Assembly (NCBI GenBank): GCA_038150225.1
Contig: JAYQWG010000004.1
Location: 1 to 64,000 of the forward strand
From: Lucifugimonas sp038150225
Lineage (GTDB): Bacteria > Chloroflexota > Dehalococcoidia > Lucifugimonadales > Lucifugimonadaceae
DNA length: 64,000 nt
Direction: 5' to 3'
Positions 1 through 7,568 of the stretch are shown here, piece by piece. Every line of letters starts with the position of its first letter. Positions within the stretch are counted from its first letter, which is position 1. The translations under genes were made by a program, and so were the position numbers. The notes beneath the pieces were generated by a model. It saw only the letters and a program-made list of their open reading frames with translations. It made no database searches and was not told the origin of the DNA.

Positions 1-507
1 GGAACGTTGATCTACGCGGTTATTGGCGATTACATATCACCCTTTGCGGAAGTGTTCCAGGGTACGTATTTCCTGACGCTAGATCCGGTTTTTGACGAAT
101 ACGAGGGTTTACCAATCGAGTTCTACATTGGCGAAACCAAAGCACTGCAGAAAGACACATTTGTTAGCGGCTCAATAAAAGAGAGCTTTTTGCTCGCATT
201 CCCGCAATTACCACCCACACCAACGCCGACCCCACCAGCGACACCTACACCGGAGCCGTCTCGCACACCAACGCCGACTCCAACGGCTAAGCCTGTGGCT
301 ACAGCGACACCAACTCCGACGCCAATTGGTGACGTGACGGCAACAGCAGAGGCTCGTGCCACTGCAACAGCGGTTGCTGAAGAGGCTACTGGTGGTTCGT
401 GTAGCGCACGTGAGGGCGGTCCAGCGTCAGTTGGGAACCTTGGCTTGGTTCTCGCTCCACTGGCGCTTCTGGCCTGGAGGCGATTCAACGCAACCAAAGG
501 TATGTAG
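1..507 (+). CDS. Secreted/surface protein with Thr/Pro-rich linker and C-terminal anchor (5' end outside window)
   Basis: The frame is open from base 1, so the gene starts upstream of the window and only about the last 168 residues are seen. A compact domain of about 70 residues is followed by a TPTPTP-type linker of about 40 residues and an Ala/Thr stretch. The end is a short tripartite tail: Gly-Ser-Cys (GGSCSA), a hydrophobic segment (LGLVLAPLALLAW) and two Arg. Pro/Thr linkers are typical of wall-spanning or stalk regions. The Cys-TM-Arg tail resembles sorting tails of the MYXO-CTERM kind, so the protein is probably exported and held in or processed at the membrane. The function of the folded domain is not recognised. 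The gene converges on the next one across a shared terminator. Confidence 0.75.
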   Translation, partial: GTLIYAVIGDYISPFAEVFQGTYFLTLDPVFDEYEGLPIEFYIGETKALQKDTFVSGSIKESFLLAFPQLPPTPTPTPPATPTPEPSRTPTPTPTAKPVATATPTPTPIGDVTATAEARATATAVAEEATGGSCSAREGGPASVGNLGLVLAPLALLAWRRFNATKGM

Positions 508-524
508 CCCTAGGAAATACCAAC

Positions 525-561
525 AAAAAGCCCGGTAAAAGAAAATCTACCGGGCTTTTTG
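525..561. terminator. Bidirectional intrinsic terminator
   Basis: Perfect stem AAAAGCCCGGTA (526-537) / TACCGGGCTTTT (548-559) with a 10-nt loop. T-runs follow it in both directions. It lies between two convergent genes and can end both transcripts. Confidence 0.9.
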
Positions 562-578
562 TTACCTTAGATAACTGT

Positions 579-1193
579 CTAGAGCTGCTGTACTACTACG
601 ACCTGTCGCTCTTCAGGCAAGTTGGATTTCGTAACATTCAATCGTGCAACAGGCTCGTACTCTTTCACACCTAATTCAGTGAGTAGTTGACCCATCTCGG
701 CACTGGGCTTGCTTGATGCAGTGTCAAATCCCGTCGGAACAACGACTTTAGGCTCAAGGCTCCGTACGACCGAAGCCAGATCCTCGGACTCCAAACCGTG
801 GTTAGAGGTGTTCACAAGTAATACATCAACTCTGGCTATCTGTTGAATGGATTGAGCTGACAGAGTTTTTCCTGGCGTTCCAAGTGAAACCACATGAAGC
901 CCATCCGTAACTATTGCATAGACCGTGTTGATCTCTTTCGAAACGCTCGGATCGTCTGCTGGCGAAGCAATACCTCGAATAGAAATTCCACCGATTTCGT
1001 ATTCACCAGGTCCAGTAAGCACATGATGATCGTTTAGCGGGATCTCGCTACGATCTTTTTGAGAAAAAACGAAGATCGTGTTTTCGTCTTCAAGCTCCGA
1101 ATCAGAAGGCAATGCACCTTCGTGGTCTACGACAACAACACCTACGGAAGATTTGATTTCAAATGTAGATCTTCCGAGCCAGCGGATTTCCAT
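579..1193 (-). CDS. Metallo-beta-lactamase-fold protein, probably without the metal site
   Basis: 204 residues, matching the small UPF0173/MBL-fold hydrolase-like group: N-terminal MEIRWLGRSTFEIK, the GPGEYEIGGISIRGI strand (61-75), the VDVLLVNTS strand and the EPKVVVPTGFD strand. Active relatives have an HxHxDH motif after the third strand. Here the same place reads VFSQKDRSE (42-50), with no His-x-His and no Asp-His pair. The later GDxGH and IPMHY positions read GTPGK and VPTGF. The fold is therefore recognisable but the zinc ligands appear lost, pointing to a non-catalytic or very divergent member. The start is supported by AAAGGA about 9 nt upstream. It ends at the shared terminator at 525-561. 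Confidence 0.75.
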   Translation of the reverse strand: MEIRWLGRSTFEIKSSVGVVVVDHEGALPSDSELEDENTIFVFSQKDRSEIPLNDHHVLTGPGEYEIGGISIRGIASPADDPSVSKEINTVYAIVTDGLHVVSLGTPGKTLSAQSIQQIARVDVLLVNTSNHGLESEDLASVVRSLEPKVVVPTGFDTASSKPSAEMGQLLTELGVKEYEPVARLNVTKSNLPEERQVVVVQQL

Positions 1194-1261
1194 TCACGCG
1201 TCCTTTTGGTGACGAATACGAGTAAAGAAATATTCGTCCAACGATCTTGTTTGAATCCAAT

Positions 1262-1789
1262 CTAGCAATGCACCAAAAATTGCGCAATTTGCAGAGCACG
1301 GACCGAGGTTATATTTCTGTCCATCGATGCATAAATTTCAGGCTCAGTTTTCGATCCAACCACAGTTCCTTGAGGCGATGAGATTTTGCACCGTAAAGCA
1401 TCCGGACTACTCAACCCTCGCTCGTTACCATTCAGCCTTATATCGACCCCAGTTCCAATTCGGGGTCCAGCTAACATAGAAATGCTGCTAATCAAGCTCT
1501 AATCGAAGTTGTGGTCGTTCAGTTGGTCACCACAGGTTGGTATTCTCACCACTTGGCACGCAGGTATTTCTGGACTTGATGAACCCCGTATAAGCATGTC
1601 AGGCTCAATCGCGTTTCCAAATCCTCGGTACGGATTTTAGAAATGCCAAAGCTCCTCAACTACTAGATCTGTGATGCCTTCACCGAAGTGAAACTCGAAT
1701 CGAGCCTCGTACATTGGGCTCGCATCCTTTTGAATAAATTTGGCACCACTGTTGGACGATTCTTGTGAAAGCTTTATTTGCTTCGACAT
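1262..1789 (-). pseudogene. Possible decayed ORF with two in-frame stops
   Basis: Read from an ATG at 1789 on the minus strand, one frame runs 176 codons with only a TAA at 1639-1637 and a TAG at 1501-1499, then ends with TAG at 1264-1262. The three pieces are 50, 45 and 78 codons. Their composition looks protein-like (for example YEARFEFHFGEGITDLVVEE and AGPRIGTGVDIRLNGNERG). Random sequence of this base composition should show about eight to nine stops over this length. I do not recognise the family. No Shine-Dalgarno sequence precedes the ATG. It could be a decayed gene or a chance open frame. Confidence 0.3.
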
Positions 1790-1838
1790 CGATCTAAATT
1801 AGGAGCATCTTTGGCCAACGGATCACTAATAAATAGCG

Positions 1839-1901
1839 TTGACACTCGGGAAAACCGCATGCTAGCTTCACCACATCTAAAACAGTAGTTTGAGTGTCAC
1901 A
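1839..1901 (+). promoter_or_regulatory. Candidate hrcA promoter with TGACACTC / GAGTGTCA inverted half-sites
   Basis: TTGACA (1839-1844) is a perfect -35 box, but the matching -10 zone (TAGCTT, 1863-1868) is weak. The box overlaps TGACACTC (1840-1847), and the inverse copy GAGTGTCA lies at 1892-1899. The half-sites resemble the GCACTC/GAGTGC core of the HrcA operator CIRCE, but the 44-nt spacing is far from the usual 9, so operator function is speculative. Confidence 0.35.
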
Positions 1902-1929
1902 TTTTTTAATCACCAGAATCCCGAAATAA

Positions 1930-2961
1930 ATGGCAACGCTCACCGACCGTAAAAGAGAAATATTGCGTTTGATCGTGTCTGAACACGTTCACACGGCAGC
2001 GCCGGTCGCGTCATCTACTCTCGCAAAGTCTGAGACACTGAAGGCGAGTTCAGCGACGATTCGAAACGAAATGGTCGCGCTAGAGGAAGACGGGTACATC
2101 ACTCGCCCTCATATTTCATCTGGTGGCGTCCCAAGCGATTCTGGATACCGACAGTTCGTAGCATCGCTGGATCACGATCAAAAGTTGAACGGAAACGCCC
2201 GGCGCTTGATTGATCAAGAATTCAAGATCCTACAGAGCTATGTCGATGATTGGATCGAATCGGCATCGGCGATTCTCTCAGGCATGCTGAGCACTCTCGC
2301 CTTCACCACATTACCGCGAACTGCACCTGCTCCAATTAAGACAGTCGAACTTTTGAAGTTGCAGGAAATGCTAGTCATGGTGGTGGTAGTGCTCCAGGAA
2401 GCCACCGTTTACAAGAATCTGATCAGTTTAGACGCATCCGTGACCGACTCTGAGATTGAGCACACGCGCAATCGCATTGTTGAAAAGGTTGTGGGTTTAC
2501 GACCCAACCAACTCAAGTCTCGAACAAACGACTTTAATCCAGGCTTCGAACAACAAGCATATTCATCGACTGTCTCAGCTGTACGTGAAAACTCCAAGGT
2601 AGGCACAAGCGACCGAAAGTTCACGGGAATTAGCGAGCTGTTCAAGCAACCTGAGTTCATGACAGATCCATCGATGGCGGCGGGCGCCACCTGGATCCTC
2701 GACGACCCTTCTTCACTTTCAGCACTGAACGAGTATGCGTCGGACAAGCACTCAATGAACGTGGTAATCGGTCGTGAAAACGAACAAGAAGCACTTCAAC
2801 GCTACTCGATCGTGTTTACACAGTACGGCAACGAAGATTCCGCCGACGGATTGATCGGTGTCCTCGCTCCTACCCGAATGCAGTACGCAACGGCGATTCC
2901 GACCGTTCATTATGTTGCCAGGCATCTCGGCAACATGACCTCAATGGTCTACGGCAGCTGA
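1930..2961 (+). CDS. hrcA: Heat-inducible transcription repressor HrcA
   Basis: 343 residues, the normal size for HrcA. The N-terminal winged helix (MATLTDRKREILRLIVSEHV, then SSATIRNEMVALEEDGYITRPHISSGGVPSD at about 40-70) is the HrcA signature, followed by the GAF-like dimerisation region and a C-terminal IVFTQYG...GLIGVLAPTRMQY segment. HrcA binds CIRCE operators and represses chaperone genes; GroEL is needed for its activity in studied bacteria. dnaJ, prmA and rsmE follow on the same strand in the usual order, but grpE and dnaK, which normally lie between hrcA and dnaJ, are absent. No clear Shine-Dalgarno sequence precedes the ATG. Confidence 0.93.
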   Translation: MATLTDRKREILRLIVSEHVHTAAPVASSTLAKSETLKASSATIRNEMVALEEDGYITRPHISSGGVPSDSGYRQFVASLDHDQKLNGNARRLIDQEFKILQSYVDDWIESASAILSGMLSTLAFTTLPRTAPAPIKTVELLKLQEMLVMVVVVLQEATVYKNLISLDASVTDSEIEHTRNRIVEKVVGLRPNQLKSRTNDFNPGFEQQAYSSTVSAVRENSKVGTSDRKFTGISELFKQPEFMTDPSMAAGATWILDDPSSLSALNEYASDKHSMNVVIGRENEQEALQRYSIVFTQYGNEDSADGLIGVLAPTRMQYATAIPTVHYVARHLGNMTSMVYGS

Positions 2962-3018
2962 AAAAAGATTCGCTAAATCGACCCAGGACTGTTACTCAGC
3001 AGAACCGTTTCTCAGCTT

Positions 3019-3024
3019 TATAAT
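3019..3024 (+). promoter_or_regulatory. Candidate -10 box upstream of dnaJ
   Basis: A perfect TATAAT lies 73 nt before the dnaJ start. The best upstream match (TTACTC at 2992-2997) is 21 nt away, so the -35 element is poor. No CIRCE-type dyad is seen here. Confidence 0.35.
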
Positions 3025-3096
3025 TGGTGTGTTCTGCCATTCCGTTCGTTGAACTCGGATGGCAACCTGTTTTCAAGGCGGATTTTCTAAGCTCTC

Positions 3097-4227
3097 ATGA
3101 CCACCAGTAAGCGCGACTATTACGAAGTCCTCGGAGTATCGCGTGACGCGACCGCCGAAGACCTTAAGAAAGCCTTCCGAAAACAGGCGCTCAAGTACCA
3201 CCCTGACCGAAACAAAGAAGAAGATGCCAGCGATCGCTTTAAAGAAGTGAACGAGGCTTACCAGGTACTCAGCGATCCAGAGCGCAAAGCCCAGTACGAC
3301 CGATTCGGTCACGACGGCCTGAATGGCTCGGCTGGTCGTGGTTTCGATGGTTTTGAAGGATTCGGTGGATTCGGAGACATTTTCGACTCGTTCTTCGGCG
3401 GTTCTACCCGTCAATCCCCGAGCAAGGGTGCCGACCTCGAGTTCCAGGTCGGCGTAGATTTCAAAGAAGCCGCGTTTGGCGTGGATAAGCGCCTCGAACT
3501 GAATCGTATGGAGCGGTGTGACCGCTGTGATGGTTCACGCGCTGAACCTGGTACAGATGTTGTCGAATGTTCAACCTGCCACGGCGAAGGAAAGGTTCGA
3601 CGTACCCAACGAACCTTCTTCGGACAGTTCCAGCAAGTAACGGCGTGCCCAACGTGTAATGGTGAAGGTCAAACAGTCAAAGTCGCCTGCACCCAGTGCA
3701 AAGGGCGAGGAACCGAGCGTAAGTCGCGAACCATTGAAGTTCCGATTCCTGCAGGTATCGAGCATGGAACGAAGCTGGTAATCCGTGGCGAAGGTGAGTC
3801 AGGTGGAAAAGGGCGTCAAAACGGTGACCTGTACGTTCACATTGCCGTAGAGCCGCACGAGTTGTTCACAAGGCGCGGCAACGACGTTCATATGGTTGCT
3901 GAGGTCAACATGGTACTAGCAGCCCTCGGTGGGACGATTACGGTTGAAACCCTCGAAGATCCGATCGAAGTCGTGATCAACCCTGGAACTCAAACCGGCA
4001 ACAAAGCACGCCTTCGAGGTGCCGGTATCCCATACATGAACAGCTCAGGTCGACGCGGAGACCAGATCGTCAACCTTCGTGTCGTTACACCAACAGATCT
4101 TAACTCTGAGCAAACGCGATTGCTCCAGGAGCTTGCAGCTTCGTTCGGAATTGAGAATACGGGTGATGGCAATGGTCCCGGATTCTTTGACCGCGTGAAA
4201 GATGCGTTCCAGGGCAAAGACGATTAA
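3097..4227 (+). CDS. dnaJ: Chaperone protein DnaJ (Hsp40)
   Basis: 376 residues with the full type-I layout: J domain with the HPD motif at 35-37, Gly/Phe-rich region (about 75-103), zinc domain with four CxxCxGxG-type repeats (141-206), and C-terminal substrate-binding domains. The first zinc repeat reads CDRCDGSR rather than ending in Gly; the Cys pairs are intact. DnaJ delivers unfolded clients to DnaK and stimulates its ATPase through HPD. It sits 135 nt after hrcA without grpE or dnaK nearby, so its partner kinase-type chaperone must be encoded elsewhere. Confidence 0.96.
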   Translation: MTTSKRDYYEVLGVSRDATAEDLKKAFRKQALKYHPDRNKEEDASDRFKEVNEAYQVLSDPERKAQYDRFGHDGLNGSAGRGFDGFEGFGGFGDIFDSFFGGSTRQSPSKGADLEFQVGVDFKEAAFGVDKRLELNRMERCDRCDGSRAEPGTDVVECSTCHGEGKVRRTQRTFFGQFQQVTACPTCNGEGQTVKVACTQCKGRGTERKSRTIEVPIPAGIEHGTKLVIRGEGESGGKGRQNGDLYVHIAVEPHELFTRRGNDVHMVAEVNMVLAALGGTITVETLEDPIEVVINPGTQTGNKARLRGAGIPYMNSSGRRGDQIVNLRVVTPTDLNSEQTRLLQELAASFGIENTGDGNGPGFFDRVKDAFQGKDD

Positions 4228-4254
4228 CCGGCTAAAGCCACAGACTGATTCAAC

Positions 4255-5151
4255 GTGCGCTGGCTACAAATAAAGATCTCGACCCCTCCCGAGTACGTCG
4301 AACCACTTACCCATCTGTTTAATCAGCACGGCGAAGGATCTGCTTCAGTCGAAGTTCCCGGTGGTTTCAATCCAGATGAAGGTGAAAAGCCTGATCCGTC
4401 AGCATGGGTGACGATTCGTGGATGGTTACCAATCGACTCCACCACAGATAGCCGACTAACCGGTATTGACGTTGGCGTCCGGTTAATACGCCATTTCGTC
4501 GACCTACCCGAGTTGGAAGAAATTGAGGTTTCGGACGACGAGTGGCGGAACCAAAAGTTTGAGCCGATCAAGGTTGGCAAGAACCTCGTTATTCTCCCTC
4601 GCACGGCTGAATACTCCCCTGCCGATGACGACGTGATCATCAAGTTGGAACCCGGTCTTGCCTTTGGCACAGGTCATCACCCCACGACCCTAATGTGCCT
4701 AGAGGAAATCGAAAAAGTAGTTCGACCCGGGCATCAATTCCTCGATGTGGGTTGCGGCTCGGGAGTGCTCTCCATCGCTGCGTTAGCACTTGGCGCTGAT
4801 CACGCAGTCGGGTGTGACATCGAGCCGGAAGCGGTCAGGTCATCCATCAACAATCTCGATCTGGCTGGACACAGTGGCAAGGCAACCATCTTTGAGGGTT
4901 CAGTACCTGATGACCGTGCACCGGCAGGTCATTTCGATGTTGTGGGCGCCAATATTGCTGCGAACGTCCTGATCATGCTTGCCCAACCCCTAGTAGACAC
5001 GATCAAGCCGGGTGGCGTTATTGTCACGTCTGGTGTTCTAGAATCGCGATTCGACGATGTGATGGAGGCGTTCGACGCGGTCGGGGGGCAAATTCAATCG
5101 ACTCGTAAGATCGAAGATTGGACCGCCACCATCATTTCGCGGAAAGGGTGA
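4255..5151 (+). CDS. prmA: Ribosomal protein L11 methyltransferase
   Basis: 298 residues starting at GTG, 27 nt after dnaJ. The family signature LEPGLAFGTGHHPTTLMCL precedes the SAM-binding motif FLDVGCGSGVLSIAA and the acidic VGCDIEPEAV strand. The NIAANVL motif (substrate/SAM pocket) is also present. PrmA trimethylates amino groups of ribosomal protein L11. The order dnaJ-prmA-rsmE is common in bacteria and supports the call. Its length is normal and no defect is seen. Confidence 0.94.
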   Translation: MRWLQIKISTPPEYVEPLTHLFNQHGEGSASVEVPGGFNPDEGEKPDPSAWVTIRGWLPIDSTTDSRLTGIDVGVRLIRHFVDLPELEEIEVSDDEWRNQKFEPIKVGKNLVILPRTAEYSPADDDVIIKLEPGLAFGTGHHPTTLMCLEEIEKVVRPGHQFLDVGCGSGVLSIAALALGADHAVGCDIEPEAVRSSINNLDLAGHSGKATIFEGSVPDDRAPAGHFDVVGANIAANVLIMLAQPLVDTIKPGGVIVTSGVLESRFDDVMEAFDAVGGQIQSTRKIEDWTATIISRKG

Positions 5152-5157
5152 ATCGAC

Positions 5158-5910
5158 ATGCACCGGTTCTACATTCCGGATTTTGATCCCACCGATCGTG
5201 CAGTTGCGATTAGCAACCCTGTCGCCCGCCAACTAAAAACGGTACTTCGCGCCACACCTGGAGACAGAATAAGCGTTTTTGATGGTTCCGGTGGTGAGTG
5301 GGAATTAGAAATCGAGCACGTCGGAAAAACAGAAGTCTCAGCAAGCCTGGTATCTGCGATCAAACCTATCCGGTCGCCCTCAAAACAGGTAACCCTACTC
5401 CTGGGTTTGGCACGTCCTGAACGCATAGAGTTGGCGATTCAGAAATGTACCGAGCTCGGTGCGACCAGCTTCATTCCAGTTATGTCCGAACGTGTTCAGG
5501 GTGGAAACACCGGTGCACCTTCAGATAAACGGCTGGAACGATGGCGCAGAATCACCGTAGAGGCTTCCGAACAGTCTGGAAGAGTGACAGTGCCGGAATT
5601 ATCTGATCCGATGCCTCTGCGTGAAGCGGTCAAGCTGGTAACGGAGGAGCAACCCCTTCTTTGCCTGTGGGAAGAATCCGATTCTCGGTCAAACTCGCTT
5701 CAATCCGCGCTCCGCAAGCACTCTGAGAATGAAAAGCTGGCTGCATTAATCGGCCCACCTGGCGGTCTCAGCTCAGATGAAGTAGAAGAAATAACTTCGG
5801 CAGGTGCCGATCTAGTCACGATGGGCCCCAGGATCCTCCGAAGTGAAACCGCTGCCATAACTGTGATGTCGGCGATCCTGTTCGAGTCAGGCGATCTCGA
5901 CGGAGCCTAG
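5158..5910 (+). CDS. rsmE: 16S rRNA (uracil1498-N3)-methyltransferase
   Basis: 250 residues of the SPOUT-fold RsmE family: N-terminal PUA-like part beginning MHRFYIPDF, the LLLGLARPERIELAIQKCTELGA helix region, the SAM-knot motif ALIGPPGGLSSDEV and the closing MGPRILRSETAAI. The usual IGPEGG reads IGPPGG here. The protein methylates U1498 of 16S rRNA in the assembled small subunit. It begins 6 nt after prmA. Its last 4 bases overlap the convergent gpsA gene. Confidence 0.94.
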   Translation: MHRFYIPDFDPTDRAVAISNPVARQLKTVLRATPGDRISVFDGSGGEWELEIEHVGKTEVSASLVSAIKPIRSPSKQVTLLLGLARPERIELAIQKCTELGATSFIPVMSERVQGGNTGAPSDKRLERWRRITVEASEQSGRVTVPELSDPMPLREAVKLVTEEQPLLCLWEESDSRSNSLQSALRKHSENEKLAALIGPPGGLSSDEVEEITSAGADLVTMGPRILRSETAAITVMSAILFESGDLDGA

Positions 5911-6914
5911 TAACGAACTTCGGGCTGTAAGCTACGGACCATTAGTTCCCGGATTGCCTGAACGGGTTCCATACCCTCGAACAGTACCCGGTACGTTGCC
6001 TTCGTTATGGGCATGTCAATGTCCAACCCTTCAGCTATTTGAACAGCGGCCTGGGTTGTGGGCACGCCTTCCGCCGTTTGACCAAGCTCGCCAAGGACCG
6101 ACTCAAGGTCTTTTCCTGATGCCAAACCAACACCCAGACGATAATTTCTGCTCAGGGGAGAAATACATGTGGCGATCAAGTCGCCCATCCCGCTAAGACC
6201 GGCAAAAGTGTCCGGTCGCGCACCCATTGCGACTCCGAGCCTCGTGATTTCATGTAATCCACGAGTTATGTACGCAGCCTTAGCGTTGTCACCAAGGTCT
6301 GCTCCATCAATGAAACCTGCCCCGATAGCGATGATGTTTTTTAGTGCACCACCCAGTTCTACACCGGTGACATCTTCAGATCGATAAACCCTGAACACCT
6401 CGGAACTGAACAGCTCTTGTACGGAAACGCCAACCGACTCATCTTCAAATGCGGCGGTGGCAGTCGAAACTTTTCCAGATGCAATCTCGGGAGCAAGATT
6501 CGGACCTGACAATGCTCCAATGCGAGACGGTGGAACCGCACGCACTTCCTCTCGAATAACCTCAGTCATTCGTTTGCCGGAACTGATCTCAATACCTTTG
6601 GTGGCACATACGATAGCGGAGTTCTCCGACAGATAACTGGATATCAACGATGCGTTGTCTCGCATCGTGACCGATGGCACAGCAATAACCGCGATTTCTG
6701 TCCCTGAAAGGGCGCCCTCAATACTGTCAGTTACCGAAAGCTGGTCTGGGAACGGCACTCCCGGCAAGAATCGTTCGTTAGATCTGTCCGCGGAAAGTCG
6801 TTGGGCAACCTCAGAATTTCGAGCCCAAAGAGTCGCGTCATGTCCCTGACGTGTGAGAAGTATTCCAAGGGTGGTCGCCCAAGCCCCGGTTCCTATGATT
6901 CCTACGCGTGTCAC
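5907..6914 (-). CDS. gpsA: Glycerol-3-phosphate dehydrogenase [NAD(P)+]
   Basis: 335 residues. The N-terminal nucleotide-binding motif reads GIIGTGAWATTLG (usual GxGxWGTAL), followed by LWARNSE and the AVPSVTMRD segment. The catalytic-Lys motif is intact (ELGGALKNIIAIGAGFIDG), as are SRNYRLG and QTAEGVPTTQA. The enzyme reduces dihydroxyacetone phosphate to sn-glycerol-3-phosphate for phospholipid synthesis. It is the last gene of the minus-strand run, 9 nt after plsY, whose product uses glycerol-3-phosphate. Their adjacency forms a membrane-lipid module. Confidence 0.95.
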   Translation of the reverse strand: MTRVGIIGTGAWATTLGILLTRQGHDATLWARNSEVAQRLSADRSNERFLPGVPFPDQLSVTDSIEGALSGTEIAVIAVPSVTMRDNASLISSYLSENSAIVCATKGIEISSGKRMTEVIREEVRAVPPSRIGALSGPNLAPEIASGKVSTATAAFEDESVGVSVQELFSSEVFRVYRSEDVTGVELGGALKNIIAIGAGFIDGADLGDNAKAAYITRGLHEITRLGVAMGARPDTFAGLSGMGDLIATCISPLSRNYRLGVGLASGKDLESVLGELGQTAEGVPTTQAAVQIAEGLDIDMPITKATYRVLFEGMEPVQAIRELMVRSLQPEVRY

Positions 6915-6923
6915 ACCCGCAGT

Positions 6924-7568
6924 TTACGGGGTTCTCTGCGCCCTGCGCGGTGCTGCGCGGTTCTCAAGGCGGGATTCTTCACCTTTTGCGAGCCGATCAA
7001 TGTTCGACAGGTGACTCCAGATAATCAAAATCGGAACTGGAATCGCGAACAGTAAATACCAAATATCGTGATCGAATAACTCAAAAATACTGAATATAAA
7101 AAGTGCACCAAGACTGGACGTGCTTCCGATTATTGACCCGAGTGAGACGTACCTGCTCGCCAAAGCGATCAATACGCCGACAAGGGCTATCCCAGCTGAG
7201 ATCGGTGAAATTACGGCAAGTGCGCCAAGTCCGGTCGCGACGCCCTTGCCACCCTTGAATTTGATGTAAATCGGGAACATGTGACCGAGCACAGCAACCG
7301 TACCTGCTGCGGCGGTTAACCAGGGATCGTCAGATAGCAGGCGGGCAACTATGGTGACGGTCATGCCCTTGCCGATATCCGCAGCAAGCGCACCAGCTCC
7401 TGCTTTTGGGCCCAAAGTGCGGTTCACATTCGTGGCGCCAGAACCGCCGCTTCCGTAGCTACGAACATCGATGCCACGCCAGAGACGACCAATAATCACA
7501 CCAGACGGTATTGCCCCTACGAAGTAGGCAACTGCCATCACTATTACGATGACGAGTACGTCACTCAT
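6924..7568 (-). CDS. plsY: Acyl-phosphate:glycerol-3-phosphate acyltransferase PlsY
   Basis: 214 residues and five or so membrane segments. PlsY motifs are visible: VGAIPSGVIIGRL, the GSGGSGATNVNRTLG loop (usual GSGNxGATN, here with an extra substitution), and the second-loop FKGGKGVATGLG. It transfers an acyl group from acyl phosphate to glycerol-3-phosphate, the first acylation step of phospholipid synthesis. It overlaps the 3' end of der by 8 nt and is followed by gpsA, which makes its substrate. Confidence 0.94.
   Translation of the reverse strand: MSDVLVIVIVMAVAYFVGAIPSGVIIGRLWRGIDVRSYGSGGSGATNVNRTLGPKAGAGALAADIGKGMTVTIVARLLSDDPWLTAAAGTVAVLGHMFPIYIKFKGGKGVATGLGALAVISPISAGIALVGVLIALASRYVSLGSIIGSTSSLGALFIFSIFELFDHDIWYLLFAIPVPILIIWSHLSNIDRLAKGEESRLENRAAPRRAQRTP

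Larger units (their letters stand above)
1194..1929. other. Long region without an intact gene
   Basis: 736 bases between the divergent MBL-fold gene and hrcA. The part from 1262 to 1789 holds the interrupted frame described separately. The part from 1800 to 1929 holds a likely hrcA promoter/operator zone. No tRNA-like or other RNA structure is evident to me. Confidence 0.6.

Noticed and set aside
123..497. Minus-strand Val/Gly-rich ORF opposite the Thr/Pro linker
   Set aside because: It mirrors the low-complexity TPTP codons; the plus-strand frame has a recognisable C-terminal tail and terminator.
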